Shown piece after piece: positions 34,576 to 43,917 of a DNA stretch of 64,000 nucleotides. A model generated the notes under the pieces. That model did no database searches. It was not told where the DNA came from and worked only from the letters and a program-made list of their open reading frames with translations. This stretch comes from JBCBCP01 sp038530575. GTDB lineage: Bacteria > Pseudomonadota > Alphaproteobacteria > Rhodobacterales > Rhodobacteraceae. The translations under genes were made by a program, and so were the position numbers. The stretch spans positions 62,001 to 126,000 of the forward strand of contig JBCBCP010000004.1 of NCBI GenBank assembly GCA_038530575.1, written 5' to 3'. The stretch's first letter is position 1, and each line of letters begins with the position of its first letter.

Positions 34576-36830
34576 GACCCCACCTTGCAGGCCGCGAGGA
34601 TCGCCATGTTGAGGATGTCGGACGCGGTGGATTGCGACGAGCAGATCTGGATGGGCCGATCCACCCCCGAAAGGATCGGGCCAATCACTGTCGCACCGCC
34701 CATCTCCTGCATCAATTTCACAGAAATGCTGGCCGAATGCCGGGCCGGAACGACAAGGATGTTCGCCGGGCCGGTCAGGCGCGAAAATGGATACGCCTTT
34801 TGCGCCTGCGCATTCAGGGCAACATCAACCGTCATCTCTCCCTCGTATTCGAAATCGACCCCGCGCGCGTCCAACACGCTGGGTGCATGGTGCATCTTTT
34901 CCGCGCGCTCTGACACCGGATAGCCAAAGGTCGAAAAGCTCACGAAAGCCACGCGCGGCTCCAGCCCCATGTCGCGGGCGACCGCCGCACCGCGTGTCGC
35001 GATATCGGCCAGGTCCTCTTCGGATGGCCATTCGTGCACCAGCGTGTCACCCATCAGAACGATCCGCCCCTTGTGCAGCAGCGCGGTTATACCGGCCACG
35101 TTAGAGCCTGCTTCCGCGTCAAACACATGCCCGATCCGGTCGAGTACATGCGCCGATTTGCGGGTTGCCCCCGTCACCAACCCGTCCCCATGGCCGTGCG
35201 CCAGCATCAGGGCCGAGAAAACGTGCCGATCCCGTGCCGCGAGCCGGTGGATATCCTGACGGTCAAACCCGCGCCGCTGCAAACGGTCATACAAAAAGCC
35301 TTTGTAGGCATCGAGATGCGTGGTGTTCGCTGCGTTCACCACCTCCAGCTCGCGCACGGCATCGCCAAGGCCCGCCCCCTCCAGCTTGGCCCTCACGTCG
35401 TCGCTTCGGCCAACAACCAGCGCCTTGCCAAGGCCGGAGCGCTGATAGGTCACCGCCGCCCGCAGGACCCGCGGATCGTCCCCTTCGGCAAAGATCATGC
35501 GCGCCTGACTGGACCGCGCCCGCGCGTTCAGGCCGCGCAAGATGCTGGCCGTCGGATCCATACGAGAGCGCAGGGAGGCCTCATAGGCATCCATGTCGAT
35601 AATGGGACGCCGTGCCGCGCCGGTGTTCATGCCCGCGCGTGCAACGGCGGGCGGGATCACGTGGATCAGGCGCGGATCGAATGGCGTCGGAATGATGTAG
35701 TCGCGCCCAAAGGTCAGGCTCTTGCCATATGCCAGCGCCACCTCGTCCGGCACATCCTCGCGCGCCAGCTGGGCGAGCGCATGGGCGCAAGCGATCTTCA
35801 TCTCGTCATTGATGGCGCGGGCATGGATGTCTAGCGCGCCGCGGAACAGGTAAGGAAAGCCCAGCACGTTGTTCACCTGGTTCGGGTAATCGCTGCGCCC
35901 CGTGGCGACGATAGCGTCCACCCGTACCTCGTGCGCCTCTTCGGGCGTAATCTCCGGGTCCGGGTTGGCCATCGCAAAGATCACCGGGTTGTCGGCCATG
36001 CTGGCAACCATGTCCTGCGTCACGGCACCCTTCACGCTGACGCCAAGGAACACGTCCGCGCCCACCATCGCGTCCTCAAGGCTGCGCAGCTCCGTCTTTA
36101 CGGCATGGGCAGACTTCCACTGGTTCATCCCTTCGGTACGGCCCTGATAGATCACGCCCTTGGTGTCGCAGACGATGCAGTTCTCGTGCCGCGCGCCCAT
36201 CGCCTTGAGCAGTTCGATACAGGCAATCCCCGCAGCACCCGCGCCATTCAGGACGATCTTCACATCTTCGATTTTCTTACCCGAAATGTGCAGCGCGTTG
36301 ATCAGCCCCGCCGCGCAGATCACCGCCGTGCCATGCTGGTCATCATGGAAGACGGGAATGTCCATTTCTTCCTTCAGACGCTGCTCGATGATGAAGCATT
36401 CGGGCGCCTTGATGTCCTCAAGGTTGATCCCGCCAAAGGTCGGCCCCATCAGCTTGACCGCGTTCACGAAGGCATCGACGTCTTCAGTGTCCAGCTCGAT
36501 GTCGATGGAGTTCACATCGGCGAACCGCTTGAACAGCACCGCCTTGCCTTCCATCACCGGCTTTGACCCCAGCGCCCCAAGGTTGCCGAGGCCCAGAACG
36601 GCGGTGCCGTTCGATATCACCGCCACAAGGTTACCCTTGTTGGTGTAGTCATAGACCGTCTCGGGGTTTTCCGCGATCGCTTCACAGGGCACCGCAACGC
36701 CGGGAGAATAGGCAAGGCTCAAATCCCGCTGCGTTGTCATCGGGACGGTCGCCTGCACCTCCCACTTGCCGGGGGTCGGTTCAAAATGGAACTGGAGCGC
36801 CTCTTCGGCGGTCACTTTCGTCTTGCTCAT
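34572..36830 (-). CDS. maeB: NADP-dependent malic enzyme with phosphotransacetylase-like domain
   Basis: Oxidatively decarboxylates malate to pyruvate, supplying NADPH. The 752-aa protein has a malic N-terminal domain (YSPGVAVPCEAIAENPE; YTNKGNLVAVISNGTAVLGLGNLGALGSKPVMEGK), an NAD(P) domain (IVLNGAGAAGIACIELLKAMG) and a C-terminal phosphate acetyl/butyryltransferase-like domain (about 430-752), as in MaeB. The ATG at 36830 (MSKTKVTAEEALQ) is the family start. It is divergent from the CaiB gene by 91 bp. Confidence 0.95.
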   Translation of the reverse strand: MSKTKVTAEEALQFHFEPTPGKWEVQATVPMTTQRDLSLAYSPGVAVPCEAIAENPETVYDYTNKGNLVAVISNGTAVLGLGNLGALGSKPVMEGKAVLFKRFADVNSIDIELDTEDVDAFVNAVKLMGPTFGGINLEDIKAPECFIIEQRLKEEMDIPVFHDDQHGTAVICAAGLINALHISGKKIEDVKIVLNGAGAAGIACIELLKAMGARHENCIVCDTKGVIYQGRTEGMNQWKSAHAVKTELRSLEDAMVGADVFLGVSVKGAVTQDMVASMADNPVIFAMANPDPEITPEEAHEVRVDAIVATGRSDYPNQVNNVLGFPYLFRGALDIHARAINDEMKIACAHALAQLAREDVPDEVALAYGKSLTFGRDYIIPTPFDPRLIHVIPPAVARAGMNTGAARRPIIDMDAYEASLRSRMDPTASILRGLNARARSSQARMIFAEGDDPRVLRAAVTYQRSGLGKALVVGRSDDVRAKLEGAGLGDAVRELEVVNAANTTHLDAYKGFLYDRLQRRGFDRQDIHRLAARDRHVFSALMLAHGHGDGLVTGATRKSAHVLDRIGHVFDAEAGSNVAGITALLHKGRIVLMGDTLVHEWPSEEDLADIATRGAAVARDMGLEPRVAFVSFSTFGYPVSERAEKMHHAPSVLDARGVDFEYEGEMTVDVALNAQAQKAYPFSRLTGPANILVVPARHSASISVKLMQEMGGATVIGPILSGVDRPIQICSSQSTASDILNMAILAACKVGS

Positions 36831-36921
36831 ATTGGGCCTCGCGCACTGGTGCACCGCTCTTAGCGTGCTTTCGCGCAAGGGTGCAATTGACGCCGCGGAC
36901 GCACGCAGCCACCCTGCGCGC

Positions 36922-38025
36922 ATGCTTGACCGAAACGGACCCCTGCGCGGTGTGCGCGTGATCGAAATGGCGGGCCTTGGCCCTGCCCCATTCTGTGCCA
37001 TGATGCTGGCGGATATGGGGGCGGAGGTGATCCGCGTGGCCCGCCCCGGACAGGCCCCGATGTTCGGGCTGGAGCAGCGGCATAACCTCTATGACCGGTC
37101 CCGGCGCACGCTGACGCTGAACCTGCGGGACGCCGGCGATCATGCCAAGCTGCGCTTCCTGACGGACAAGGCCGACATCCTGATTGAAGGCTTCCGCCCC
37201 GGGGTCATGGAACGCCTCAATCTCGCCCCCGAAACGTTGCACCAATCCAACCCACGTCTCGTGTTTGGCCGCATGACAGGTTGGGGCCAAACCGGCCCCC
37301 TAAAGGACCGCGCGGGGCATGACCTCAACTATATGGCTATCTCCGGGGCGCTGTGGTCCATCGGCCCAGCGGATGCACCGCCGCCACCGCCGCAGAACAT
37401 CATCGCCGATCTGGCCGGGGGCGGCATGCTGCTGCTCGCCGGGGTGCTTGCCGCCCATATCCACGCCGCCAAAACCGGGCAGGGCCAAACGGTCGACGCC
37501 TGCATGACCGACGGCGCGGCCCTGATGATGACCTTGCAATACGGCCTGCTGGCGGGCGGCGCGTGGGACGACAGCAAACGCGGCGGCAACGCGCTCAACG
37601 GCGGTCTGGCATGCTATCGCTGCTACACCACCTCCGATGGCGGCTACATCGCCCTTGGCCCGCTGGAGCCGCAATTCTGGGCGCTTTTGGTTGAAGCCCT
37701 CGGCCTCGAAACCGACTTGGATTTCACGAACCAGTATGGTGACCAGACCCCAATGCACGCCAAGTTAGAGACGCTTTTTGCCTCCAAACCCCGCAGCCAC
37801 TGGGAAGCGCTCCTCACGGATATCGACGCCTGCTTTGCCCCAGTCCTGCCCATGCAAGAGGCGCCAAACCATCCGCACAACACAGCCCGCCAAACCTTTG
37901 TCACCACAGACGGTATCACCCAGCCGTCCGCGGCCCCACGTTTCAGCGCCACGCCGCTCGATACGCCAACACATGGCGACGCAGGCGAACTCACCTATGA
38001 AGACGCCTTAAGTTCATGGGCATGA
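36922..38025 (+). CDS. CaiB/BaiF-family CoA-transferase (alpha-methylacyl-CoA racemase-like)
   Basis: A 367-aa class III CoA-transferase fold: GPLRGVRVIEMAGLGPAPFCAMMLADMGAEVIRV and LRFLTDKADILIEGFRPGVMERLNL are typical of the alpha-methylacyl-CoA racemase branch. The AGHDLNYMAISGAL segment carries the catalytic Asp/His region. It may epimerise 2-methyl-branched acyl-CoA or move CoA. The ATG at 36922 begins MLDRNGPLRGV. It is divergent from maeB and 96 bp upstream of an M20 deacylase gene. Confidence 0.87.
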   Translation: MLDRNGPLRGVRVIEMAGLGPAPFCAMMLADMGAEVIRVARPGQAPMFGLEQRHNLYDRSRRTLTLNLRDAGDHAKLRFLTDKADILIEGFRPGVMERLNLAPETLHQSNPRLVFGRMTGWGQTGPLKDRAGHDLNYMAISGALWSIGPADAPPPPPQNIIADLAGGGMLLLAGVLAAHIHAAKTGQGQTVDACMTDGAALMMTLQYGLLAGGAWDDSKRGGNALNGGLACYRCYTTSDGGYIALGPLEPQFWALLVEALGLETDLDFTNQYGDQTPMHAKLETLFASKPRSHWEALLTDIDACFAPVLPMQEAPNHPHNTARQTFVTTDGITQPSAAPRFSATPLDTPTHGDAGELTYEDALSSWA

Positions 38026-38031
38026 CCCCGC

Positions 38032-38064
38032 CCTTCACTTGGCAAAATAAACTTCCCCCGGAGG
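38032..38064 (+). repeat. Intergenic repeat copy 1
   Basis: A 33-base element begins CCTTCACTTGGCAAA and ends CCCCCGGAGG. A second copy (29 of 33 identical) is at 49803-49835. Both copies start a few bases after a stop codon and lie in the same orientation. They may be a dispersed intergenic repeat or conserved 3'-end element. Confidence 0.6.
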
Positions 38065-38121
38065 GCCCATCCGCCACGCGCGCCCCCTTGCCACACCGCT
38101 CAAAACCCTGAAACTCGCCCC

Positions 38122-39387
38122 ATGACCCTATCCAACCGCATCGACGCCAAGCGCGAAGACCTGATCGCGCTCCTGCAGGATCTGATCCGCTTTCCCACGC
38201 TAAACCCGCCCGGGGCCGATTACCGCGCGATCTGCGACTACCTTGACGCCCGGTTCAAAAAGCACGGGTTTGAGACGCAACTGGTCCGCGCCACGGGCCA
38301 TGCTGTCGACACTGACACCTACCCGCGCTGGAACATCGTGGCCCGAAAAACGGGCTCTAACCCGGGCGAAACGGTCCATTTCAACTCGCATGTTGATGTT
38401 GTCGCGGTCGGCGCTGGCTGGACACGCGATCCATTCGGGGGCGCGCTGGAGGGCGATCTGATCTACGGGCGCGGCTCCTGCGATATGAAGGGCGGGCTTG
38501 CCACCTCCATCATCGCCGCCGAGGCGTTTATCGAAGAACACCCCGACTTCAACGGCGCCGTGGAAATCAGCGCAACGGCGGACGAAGAATCCGGGGGATA
38601 CGCGGGCGTTGCGCATCTTGCGGAACTCGGATTCTTCCATCCGGACAAGGTGCAGCACGTCATCATCCCAGAGCCGTTCGAGAAAAACCGCATCTGCCTT
38701 GGCCATCGCGGCGGCTGGTGGGCCGAGATCGAGACGAAGGGCGAGATTGCCCATGGCTGCATGCCCTTCCTCGGCAACTGCGCCGTCCGCCACATGGGCG
38801 CGGTGCTGGACGCGTTCGAACAGACCCTCTTCCCCGCACTGGCCGCGCGCACGACCCAGATGCCTGTCGTGCCCGAGGGGGCACGGTCCAGCACGATGAA
38901 CTACAACTCACTTCATGGCGGACAGGAGGAGCAGAAGGGAGAAGAGGACGGCCTGCCGACCCATTGCGTGCCCGACAGCTGTCGTATCGTAATCGACCGC
39001 CGTTTCCTGATCGAAGAGACGCTGGACGGTGTCCGCGCAGAGGTCTTGGACATCCTCGATAACCTCAAAGCCACGCGCACCGGGTTTGATTACGACATCC
39101 GCGACCTAAACACCGTGCTGCCCTCCATGACCGCGCCGGATGCGCCGGTGGTCCGCACCGTCGGGCAGGCGATCAGCGATGTTCTGGGCGTTTCGGCGGA
39201 ACATGTGGCAAGCCCCGGCACCTATGACCAAAAGCATGTGGACCGGATCGGCGGACTGAAGAACTGCATCGCCTATGGCCCCGGCATCCTCGAGATGGCG
39301 CATAAGCCGGACGAATATATCTCGGTCACGGACATGCTGGATACGGCCAAGGTCATGGGGCGCAGCCTTGAGATATTGCTGAAATAG
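38122..39387 (+). CDS. M20-family deacylase (ArgE/DapE-like)
   Basis: A 421-aa di-zinc amidohydrolase. The metal site is visible in HFNSHVDVV (His), YGRGSCDMKGGLATS (Asp), TADEESGGYAG (catalytic Glu) and EPFEKNRICLGHRGG, with a C-terminal His late in the protein. It resembles acetylornithine deacetylase/succinyl-diaminopimelate desuccinylase but is not proven to be either. It could remove an acyl group from a catabolic intermediate, which would suit the amide-catabolism island at 40.7-53 kb. Confidence 0.87.
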   Translation: MTLSNRIDAKREDLIALLQDLIRFPTLNPPGADYRAICDYLDARFKKHGFETQLVRATGHAVDTDTYPRWNIVARKTGSNPGETVHFNSHVDVVAVGAGWTRDPFGGALEGDLIYGRGSCDMKGGLATSIIAAEAFIEEHPDFNGAVEISATADEESGGYAGVAHLAELGFFHPDKVQHVIIPEPFEKNRICLGHRGGWWAEIETKGEIAHGCMPFLGNCAVRHMGAVLDAFEQTLFPALAARTTQMPVVPEGARSSTMNYNSLHGGQEEQKGEEDGLPTHCVPDSCRIVIDRRFLIEETLDGVRAEVLDILDNLKATRTGFDYDIRDLNTVLPSMTAPDAPVVRTVGQAISDVLGVSAEHVASPGTYDQKHVDRIGGLKNCIAYGPGILEMAHKPDEYISVTDMLDTAKVMGRSLEILLK

Positions 39388-39390
39388 AGC

Positions 39391-40608
39391 CTAACCTGCC
39401 GCTATCGCCAAGCCTGCCGCAACCCCGGTCAGGGCCGCGCCGCGGTGAGGTCTTGCTTGCGGAAATCGCGCCTCGACCGCGCCAGACACCACGTTCATCA
39501 GGCTGCTGCCGCCAACGTAAATCAGCGTCTGCACCGCGCCGGGCTCCATTCCCGCGCCGGCACAAGCCGCCTCTGCCGAATCCGCGATACGTTTCGCCAA
39601 CGGGCCAAGCACGCCCGACAGATCGCCCGGCGTCAGAGGATGAGACAAACCGCGTTCCACCGGCCCGAGGTCAATCCGCGCATCGCCCGCAGTGTTGGCT
39701 GCGATCTTGCCCGCCTCCACGGCAAAAGCCACGTCATGGCCAACCTCGTCCTCCAACACTTGCACCAACCGATCCAGCAGCTCGGGCTGCACGGCAAAGC
39801 GCGCAAGATCCCGCGCCGCGCGCCGGGTCGCGCCATCATAAAGGAACGGGATCTTCTGCCAGGTGGCGAGGTCGGAAAAGATCGCATTCGGCGCGAGGTG
39901 CGTTTCATCGCCAAAGACGTGCCGAATGTGCGAGCCCATGCCGAAAAGCGGCATGACATGCGCAAGGCTCAGCGTCCGGTCAAAATCCGTCCCGCCGATG
40001 CGCACACCGTAGCTGCCGAGGATGTCGATGCCAGCGGCGCCATTGCGGAACAGCGTAAAATCAGACGTGCCGCCACCGATATCGACGATCAGGCCCAGAT
40101 CCCCGGGCGCCAACGCATCGCGCGCGGCGAGCGCGGCGGCTTCGGGCTCTGCCATAAAGGTCACGTCGTCAAAGCCTGCCGCCAGATAGCAGTCGGTCAG
40201 GTCCACGAGCGCGCGATCATTGCGCGCCGCATCCTCCGAGTGAAAGCGCACCGGCCGACCAGACAGCGCGCGGGTAAAGCGCTGTCCGGTCTCTGCTTCG
40301 GCCCGCCGCTTCAACTCCGCCAGAAACCGTCCCACGATGGTGACAAAATCAATCCGCTCGTTCAGGATCGCACGCCGTTCGCGCATCACCCCAGTACCAA
40401 GCAGGGACTTGAGCGCACGCATATAGCGCCCCTCGAGCCCTTCGATGAGCGCATCATTGGCCGCCTGGCCGTAAACGGCGCGCCGCGAGTCAAAGTCAAA
40501 GAACACCGCGGTCGGTAGCGTGTCGCGCCCCGCCTCGACCGGGATCAGCGCAGACCGCGCGCCAACTGCAGAGTTCGACGTTCCGAAATCCACGCCCAAT
40601 GTCGCCAT
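39391..40608 (-). CDS. Hsp70-like (YegD-type) ATPase
   Basis: A 405-aa actin/Hsp70-fold protein: LGVDFGTSNSAVG (phosphate 1), MAEPEAAALAARDA and LIVDIGGGTSDFTLF (phosphate 2), and IYVGGSSLMNVV (adenosine). It lacks the 200-residue peptide-binding domain of DnaK, as in YegD. The client is unknown. The ATG at 40608 has GGGGG 7-11 nt upstream. It is divergent from the binding protein gene of the transporter across 131 bp. Confidence 0.88.
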   Translation of the reverse strand: MATLGVDFGTSNSAVGARSALIPVEAGRDTLPTAVFFDFDSRRAVYGQAANDALIEGLEGRYMRALKSLLGTGVMRERRAILNERIDFVTIVGRFLAELKRRAEAETGQRFTRALSGRPVRFHSEDAARNDRALVDLTDCYLAAGFDDVTFMAEPEAAALAARDALAPGDLGLIVDIGGGTSDFTLFRNGAAGIDILGSYGVRIGGTDFDRTLSLAHVMPLFGMGSHIRHVFGDETHLAPNAIFSDLATWQKIPFLYDGATRRAARDLARFAVQPELLDRLVQVLEDEVGHDVAFAVEAGKIAANTAGDARIDLGPVERGLSHPLTPGDLSGVLGPLAKRIADSAEAACAGAGMEPGAVQTLIYVGGSSLMNVVSGAVEARFPQARPHRGAALTGVAAGLAIAAG

Positions 40609-40739
40609 GCCTGCCCCCTGATCGAAAGGCTGCTTCGCTACACAGGCGGGCAGCGGATCGCAACGGCGCAAAACCGCCATCTGGAAAAAACCGGCAAGCG
40701 CGGTTAGCCTGAGGGCAATAATCCAAAAGGGAGCCTCCC

Positions 40740-42215
40740 ATGACCTATCTGCGCCACGTTCTCGCGCCTGCCGCCGCCCTCCTTCTGGCCGGTGCTGCCG
40801 CTGCCAAGGACGACATCACCGTCGCGATGCAGCTTGAACCCCCGCACCTTGACCCAACCAGTGCCGCGGCGGGTGCCATCGACAACGTGCTCTATTCCAA
40901 CGTGTTCGAGGGGCTGACCCGCTTCATGGCCGACGGATCGGTTGTGCCGGGCCTCGCGGAAAGCTGGGAAATCTCGGATGATGGCACGGTGTATACGTTC
41001 AAACTGCGCAGTGGCGTGACCTTCCACGATGGCACCACGTTTGACGCGGAGGACGTGAAATTCTCGCTCGACCGGGCGCGGGCGGAGGAAAGCACAAACG
41101 CGCAGAAGGGCCTCTTTGCCGGTATAGCGGACGTGACTGTGGTGGACCCGATGACCGTGCAGGTCACTTTGTCCGAGCCAAACGGCAACTTCCTGTTCAA
41201 CATGGCCTGGGGCGACGCGGTGATCGTAGCGCCCGAGTCGATCGAGAACATCAAGCAGACGCCCATCGGTACCGGTGCCTTCACCTTTACTGAATGGACA
41301 CAGGGCGACCAGATCGTGCTGACCCGCAACGACGCTTATTGGGGCGAGGCTCCCGCGCTGGCAGAGGTGACGTTCAAGTTCATCTCCGACCCGACCGCCG
41401 CATTCGCCGCCGTGATGGCCGAAGATGTCGACGTCTTCACCGGCTTTCCGGCGCCCGAGAACCTGCCGCAGTTCGAGGCAGACCCGCGCTTTCAGGTCCT
41501 CGTCGGGTCAACCGAAGGCGAAACGATCCTGTCGACAAACAACCTCCAGCCGCCCTTTGACAATGTAAAGGTCCGCCAGGCCCTCGCCCACGCAATCGAC
41601 CGCCAAGCAATCATCGACGGTGCGATGTTCGGCTACGGCACGCCCATCGGCACGCATTTCGCGCCGCACAACCCGGCCTATGTCGATCTGACCGGCGGCA
41701 GCGCCTATGACCCTGAAAAAGCCAAGGCCTTGTTGGCAGAAGCAGGCTTTGCGGATGGCTTTACAACCACGCTGCACCTGCCACCACCCAGCTACGCCCG
41801 ACGCGGCGGAGAGATCATCGCCGCACAGCTGGCAGAGGTCGGCATTACCGCCGAGATCACCAATGTCGAATGGGCCCAGTGGCTGGAAACCGTATTCCGC
41901 GGCAAGAACTTTGGCCTGACCATCGTGTCCCACACGGAACCGATGGATATCGGCATATACGCCAACCCGGACTATTACTTTCAGTATAACAACCCGGAAT
42001 TTCAGGCGCTGATGACCGAGCTGAACCTGACAACCGACCCCGACAAACGCACCGCGCTGATGGGGGACGCCCAGCGCATGATCGCCGCGGATGCGGTCAA
42101 TGGCTATCTCTTCCAGCTGGCCGCGCTGACAGTGGCAAAAGCAGACGTCCAAGGACTTTGGGCCAACGCGCCAACCCAGGCAGTCGACATGACCGGCGTC
42201 ACTTGGGCCGAATAA
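40740..42215 (+). CDS. ABC transporter periplasmic substrate-binding protein, peptide/opine type
   Basis: A 491-aa family-5 extracellular binding protein with signal peptide (MTYLRHVLAPAAALLLAGAAAA). Typical features are QLEPPHLDPTSAAAGAIDNVLYSNVFEGLTRF, VPGLAESWEISDDGTVYTFKLRSGVTFHDG and PPFDNVKVRQALAHAIDRQAIIDGA. It is the probable receptor for the permeases at 43918 and 44862, separated from them by a cupin and an inverted amidohydrolase gene. GGGAG precedes the ATG at 6 nt. The substrate is unknown. Confidence 0.92.
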   Translation: MTYLRHVLAPAAALLLAGAAAAKDDITVAMQLEPPHLDPTSAAAGAIDNVLYSNVFEGLTRFMADGSVVPGLAESWEISDDGTVYTFKLRSGVTFHDGTTFDAEDVKFSLDRARAEESTNAQKGLFAGIADVTVVDPMTVQVTLSEPNGNFLFNMAWGDAVIVAPESIENIKQTPIGTGAFTFTEWTQGDQIVLTRNDAYWGEAPALAEVTFKFISDPTAAFAAVMAEDVDVFTGFPAPENLPQFEADPRFQVLVGSTEGETILSTNNLQPPFDNVKVRQALAHAIDRQAIIDGAMFGYGTPIGTHFAPHNPAYVDLTGGSAYDPEKAKALLAEAGFADGFTTTLHLPPPSYARRGGEIIAAQLAEVGITAEITNVEWAQWLETVFRGKNFGLTIVSHTEPMDIGIYANPDYYFQYNNPEFQALMTELNLTTDPDKRTALMGDAQRMIAADAVNGYLFQLAALTVAKADVQGLWANAPTQAVDMTGVTWAE

Positions 42216-42261
42216 AGGAGCGCGCCGGTCGGAGCCAGCTTCGGCTCGCGCACCATTTGAC

Positions 42262-42666
42262 ATGAACATCTATCGCGCCTCCGACCGCCCCAGCCTGCGT
42301 GCTCCGGAAGAGTATTTTACCGGCACCGTTTGGCAGGACCCCATCGTGTCAGCGCCGGAGCCTGCACGGCTGCATGCCTTGCGCGTTCGGTTCGAACCGG
42401 GCGCGCGCACCGCGTGGCACACACACCCGCTGGGCCAAACTTTGCACGTCGTCGAGGGCGTCGGCCTGATCGCAAAACGTGGCGCGGCCCCGCAGATCAT
42501 ACGCCCGGGCGACACGGTTTGGATCCCACCCGGGATCGAACACTGGCACGGCGGGAGCCCTGACCACGGCATGACTCACATTGCCATGCAAGAGGCCGAA
42601 GGGGGAAGCGCGGCGACGTGGTTCGAACATGTCAGCGACGCCGACTACTCACAAACGCCGGGCTAA
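42262..42666 (+). CDS. Cupin-domain protein (134 aa)
   Basis: Single-domain cupin: RFEPGARTAWHTHPLGQTLHVVEGVGLI and IIRPGDTVWIPPGIEHWHGGS are the two metal-binding motifs (two His, one Glu-position variant, one His). It resembles small cupins annotated as carboxymuconolactone-decarboxylase-associated or quercetinase-like. It is 46 bp downstream of the binding protein and probably co-transcribed. Its end overlaps the convergent HDAC-like gene by 18 bp. A second cupin occurs at 49452. Confidence 0.85.
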   Translation: MNIYRASDRPSLRAPEEYFTGTVWQDPIVSAPEPARLHALRVRFEPGARTAWHTHPLGQTLHVVEGVGLIAKRGAAPQIIRPGDTVWIPPGIEHWHGGSPDHGMTHIAMQEAEGGSAATWFEHVSDADYSQTPG

Positions 42667-43758
42667 AGCCTGCACCCGGCGCCGCACCTCATACCGAATT
42701 GAGCCGGGGCGGCCCGTGTCTTCGAGCGTAGTGAACCAATGATCCGGCGGGTTACGGCCCCGCCGATTGCCTTCAAAGGTCAGCCCTCGCAGTACCGCCT
42801 CTGCCGCATCAGGCAAGCGGTCAGGCACCTCAAACCCATTCAACTGGGCCCAAACGCCCGTCCAAAGGCGGCCCACTGACCACGGATTATAGCCACCGCC
42901 ACCCAGCACGAGGTAGCGGTCCGACAGCGGCATCAGACCACGCACAATCTGCCAATGCGCCCTGTTGGATAACGAAAGGTGCGCCTGCGGGTCTTCTTCG
43001 ACCGCATCGGCCCCGCATTGCAGAACAATCGCATCGGGCCGGTGCGCTGCGACGGCGGGCAAGATCAGCGCATCGCGGATCAAGGCCATCTCGTCGTCAT
43101 TCAGCCCCCGCGGCACCGGCAGGTTGAACACGTTGCCCGCGCCTGCGTCGTCAATCGCGCCCGTCCGGGGCCATATGCCCTCTTCGTGCACCGATAACAC
43201 CAGAACGCTCGGATCATTCTCAAACGCATGCTGCACCCCGTCGCCGTGATGCGCGTCGATGTCGATATAGGCAATCCGCTGCAGCCCCTGTCGCCGCAGC
43301 GACAGGATCGCGAGCACCGGGTCGTTGAAAAAGCAAAAACCGGACGCATGGTCCGGCATCGCGTGATGCGTGCCACCTGCCGGGTGATAGACAATCCCGG
43401 GCTGCGCCAAGAGTTCTCCGGCGAGCAGCGCACCACCTGCTGCGGTCGCAGGGCGGCGGAACATTTCGGCAAAGATGGGGTTCGACGGGGTGCCGATCTG
43501 GTGCCGGTCGCGCACCGGGTCGCTCACCTCCTGCGCCGCCTCGGCGCGCCGCAATGCCGCGATATACTCCTCCGTGTGCCAGACCCGCAGCGCCTTGGGC
43601 TTGGCCCGGGGCGACGTGATGTATTGATCTGACGGCAGCCACCCCAGCGCGCGGCTCAGGTCCATCACAGTTGACACGCGCGGCACCCTGAGCGGGTGCA
43701 GGCCGCCACCATAGCGCGAGGTGCGGTAAATCTCCGATCCGATGAAACGCGGGGTCAT
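42649..43758 (-). CDS. Histone-deacetylase-family amidohydrolase (AcuC-like)
   Basis: A 369-aa arginase/deacetylase-fold zinc enzyme. YHPAGGTHHAMPDHASGFCFFND carries the catalytic His-His pair, and YIDIDAHHGDGVQHAF has the zinc-binding Asp/His. VLQCGADAVEEDP and LGGGGYNPWSVGR complete the site. Bacterial relatives deacetylate acetyl-CoA synthetase (AcuC) or acetylpolyamines. It is on the opposite strand to, and between, the binding-protein gene and the permease genes of one transporter. Confidence 0.92.
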   Translation of the reverse strand: MTPRFIGSEIYRTSRYGGGLHPLRVPRVSTVMDLSRALGWLPSDQYITSPRAKPKALRVWHTEEYIAALRRAEAAQEVSDPVRDRHQIGTPSNPIFAEMFRRPATAAGGALLAGELLAQPGIVYHPAGGTHHAMPDHASGFCFFNDPVLAILSLRRQGLQRIAYIDIDAHHGDGVQHAFENDPSVLVLSVHEEGIWPRTGAIDDAGAGNVFNLPVPRGLNDDEMALIRDALILPAVAAHRPDAIVLQCGADAVEEDPQAHLSLSNRAHWQIVRGLMPLSDRYLVLGGGGYNPWSVGRLWTGVWAQLNGFEVPDRLPDAAEAVLRGLTFEGNRRGRNPPDHWFTTLEDTGRPGSIRYEVRRRVQALARRL

Positions 43759-43917
43759 GGGGGTGATCTAAGCCGCGCGCGCTTGCAGGCCAATGCGCCG
43801 CCGCCTCATCACTTTGCGTTGTCCAGGTATCGTGTATCGCGTTCCGTGTTCGAGCCAAAGGCGAGAGGCAACGGGTTGCGATTCACAACAAACGGAAAGT
43901 GATCTAGGCTTCGTTCG

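Noticed and set aside
39445..40518. 357-codon plus-strand frame over the Hsp70-like gene
   Set aside because: Antisense shadow: the minus-strand ATPase motifs DFGTSNS and DIGGGTSDF are decisive.
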